Source: Gammaproteobacteria bacterium RIFCSPLOWO2_02_FULL_56_15 (lineage in GTDB: Bacteria; Pseudomonadota; Gammaproteobacteria; Eutrophobiales; Eutrophobiaceae). From it: a stretch of DNA of 13,027 bases. The stretch covers positions 3,566-16,592 of the forward strand of contig MGYR01000195.1 of the NCBI GenBank assembly GCA_001801825.1, read 5' to 3'. The notes beneath the pieces are model-generated. The model saw nothing but the letters and a program-made list of their open reading frames with translations. It was not told the DNA's origin and made no database searches. Positions within the stretch are counted from its first letter, which is position 1, and each line of letters starts with the position of its first letter. Shown here in pieces: positions 12,744 through 13,027 of this stretch. The position numbers and the translations under genes are program-made.

Positions 12744-13027
12744 TCAGATAATTTCCAGTTCGGCGCGCAATGAGCCGGCGGCTTTCATCGCCTGCAGGAT
12801 CGCGAGCAGATCCTGGGGCGTCGCGCCGATCGCATTCAGCGCCTTCACCACGTCCCCCAAGGACACGCTGTTCTGCACCATCACCAGGCCGCCCTTGTCC
12901 GCGCGGATCTCCACCTGCGCGCGTTCCGCCTGCACCGTCTGGCCCAAGGGCGAGAATGGCGCCGGCTGACTGATCACCGGCTCGCTGCTGATGATCACCG
13001 CCAGGTTGCCGTGGGCCACGGCACAGG
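12744..13027 (-). CDS. flgI: Flagellar P-ring protein FlgI (C-terminal end only)
   Basis: FlgI assembles the P-ring, the bushing around the rod in the peptidoglycan layer, and is exported to the periplasm by Sec. Only the last ~94 residues are present; the gene continues beyond the right edge (full length is about 365 residues). Diagnostic text is VAHGNLAVIISSEPVISQP, followed by a variable stretch, then the highly conserved end SLGDVVKALNAIGATPQDLL and AILQAMKAAGSLRAELEII. The internal ATG near 13019 is not the start. The stop is 5 nt before the flgJ ATG, placing flgI and flgJ in one operon. Confidence 0.95.
   Translation of the reverse strand, partial: CAVAHGNLAVIISSEPVISQPAPFSPLGQTVQAERAQVEIRADKGGLVMVQNSVSLGDVVKALNAIGATPQDLLAILQAMKAAGSLRAELEII

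Overview
The window is the meeting point of two convergent flagellar operons, almost certainly from a betaproteobacterium. The GC-rich coding sequence, the gene order fliIJK-fliLMNOPQR facing flgIJKL, the two-domain FlgJ with a peptidoglycan-hydrolase half, and the P-ring gene flgI all fit a Gram-negative polar or peritrichous swimmer of that class. Genus cannot be settled from the sequence alone.

Plus strand, 1-7679: fliI (export ATPase, 5' end cut by the window edge), fliJ (its stalk/chaperone-escort partner), fliK (hook-length ruler), fliL (stator-associated membrane protein), fliM and fliN (C-ring switch), and fliO, fliP, fliQ, fliR (export gate and its assembly factor). The genes are tightly packed or overlapping, except for a 68-nt gap before fliK, a 295-nt gap before fliL, and shorter spacers before fliP, fliQ and fliR. 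The two gaps before fliK and fliL each hold a sequence with the exact GG/GC spacing of a sigma-54 (RpoN) -24/-12 promoter. This suggests that hook-ruler and switch/export-gate expression are RpoN-dependent early or middle steps, as in Pseudomonas or Vibrio. The fliK-fliL gap also holds strong hairpins.

Minus strand, 13027-7722: flgI (C-terminal end only), flgJ (rod cap plus peptidoglycan hydrolase), flgK and flgL (hook-filament junction proteins), then a small conserved-looking lipoprotein gene 15 nt after flgL. A sigma-28 (FliA)-like promoter lies ahead of flgK, as expected for late junction genes.

The genes cover export (FliI, FliJ, FliO-R), hook-length control (FliK), torque and switching (FliL, FliM, FliN), rod passage through the wall (FlgJ), the P-ring (FlgI) and the filament junction (FlgK, FlgL). 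The most unusual points are: (1) FlgJ is about 120 residues longer than the enterobacterial protein, because the last helix of its rod-cap domain is copied three more times in the linker, two copies at an exact 31-residue period; (2) flgK carries an uninterrupted ten-G tract in its coding strand, where a one-base slip either way gives an early stop, so it is a candidate phase-variation switch for filament assembly; (3) FlgK and FlgL share a related surface-domain module; (4) degenerate heptamer repeats lie before fliQ and fliR; (5) an uncharacterised lipoprotein gene ends the flgKL operon. I saw no tRNA, rRNA, CRISPR array, insertion sequence or prophage gene.
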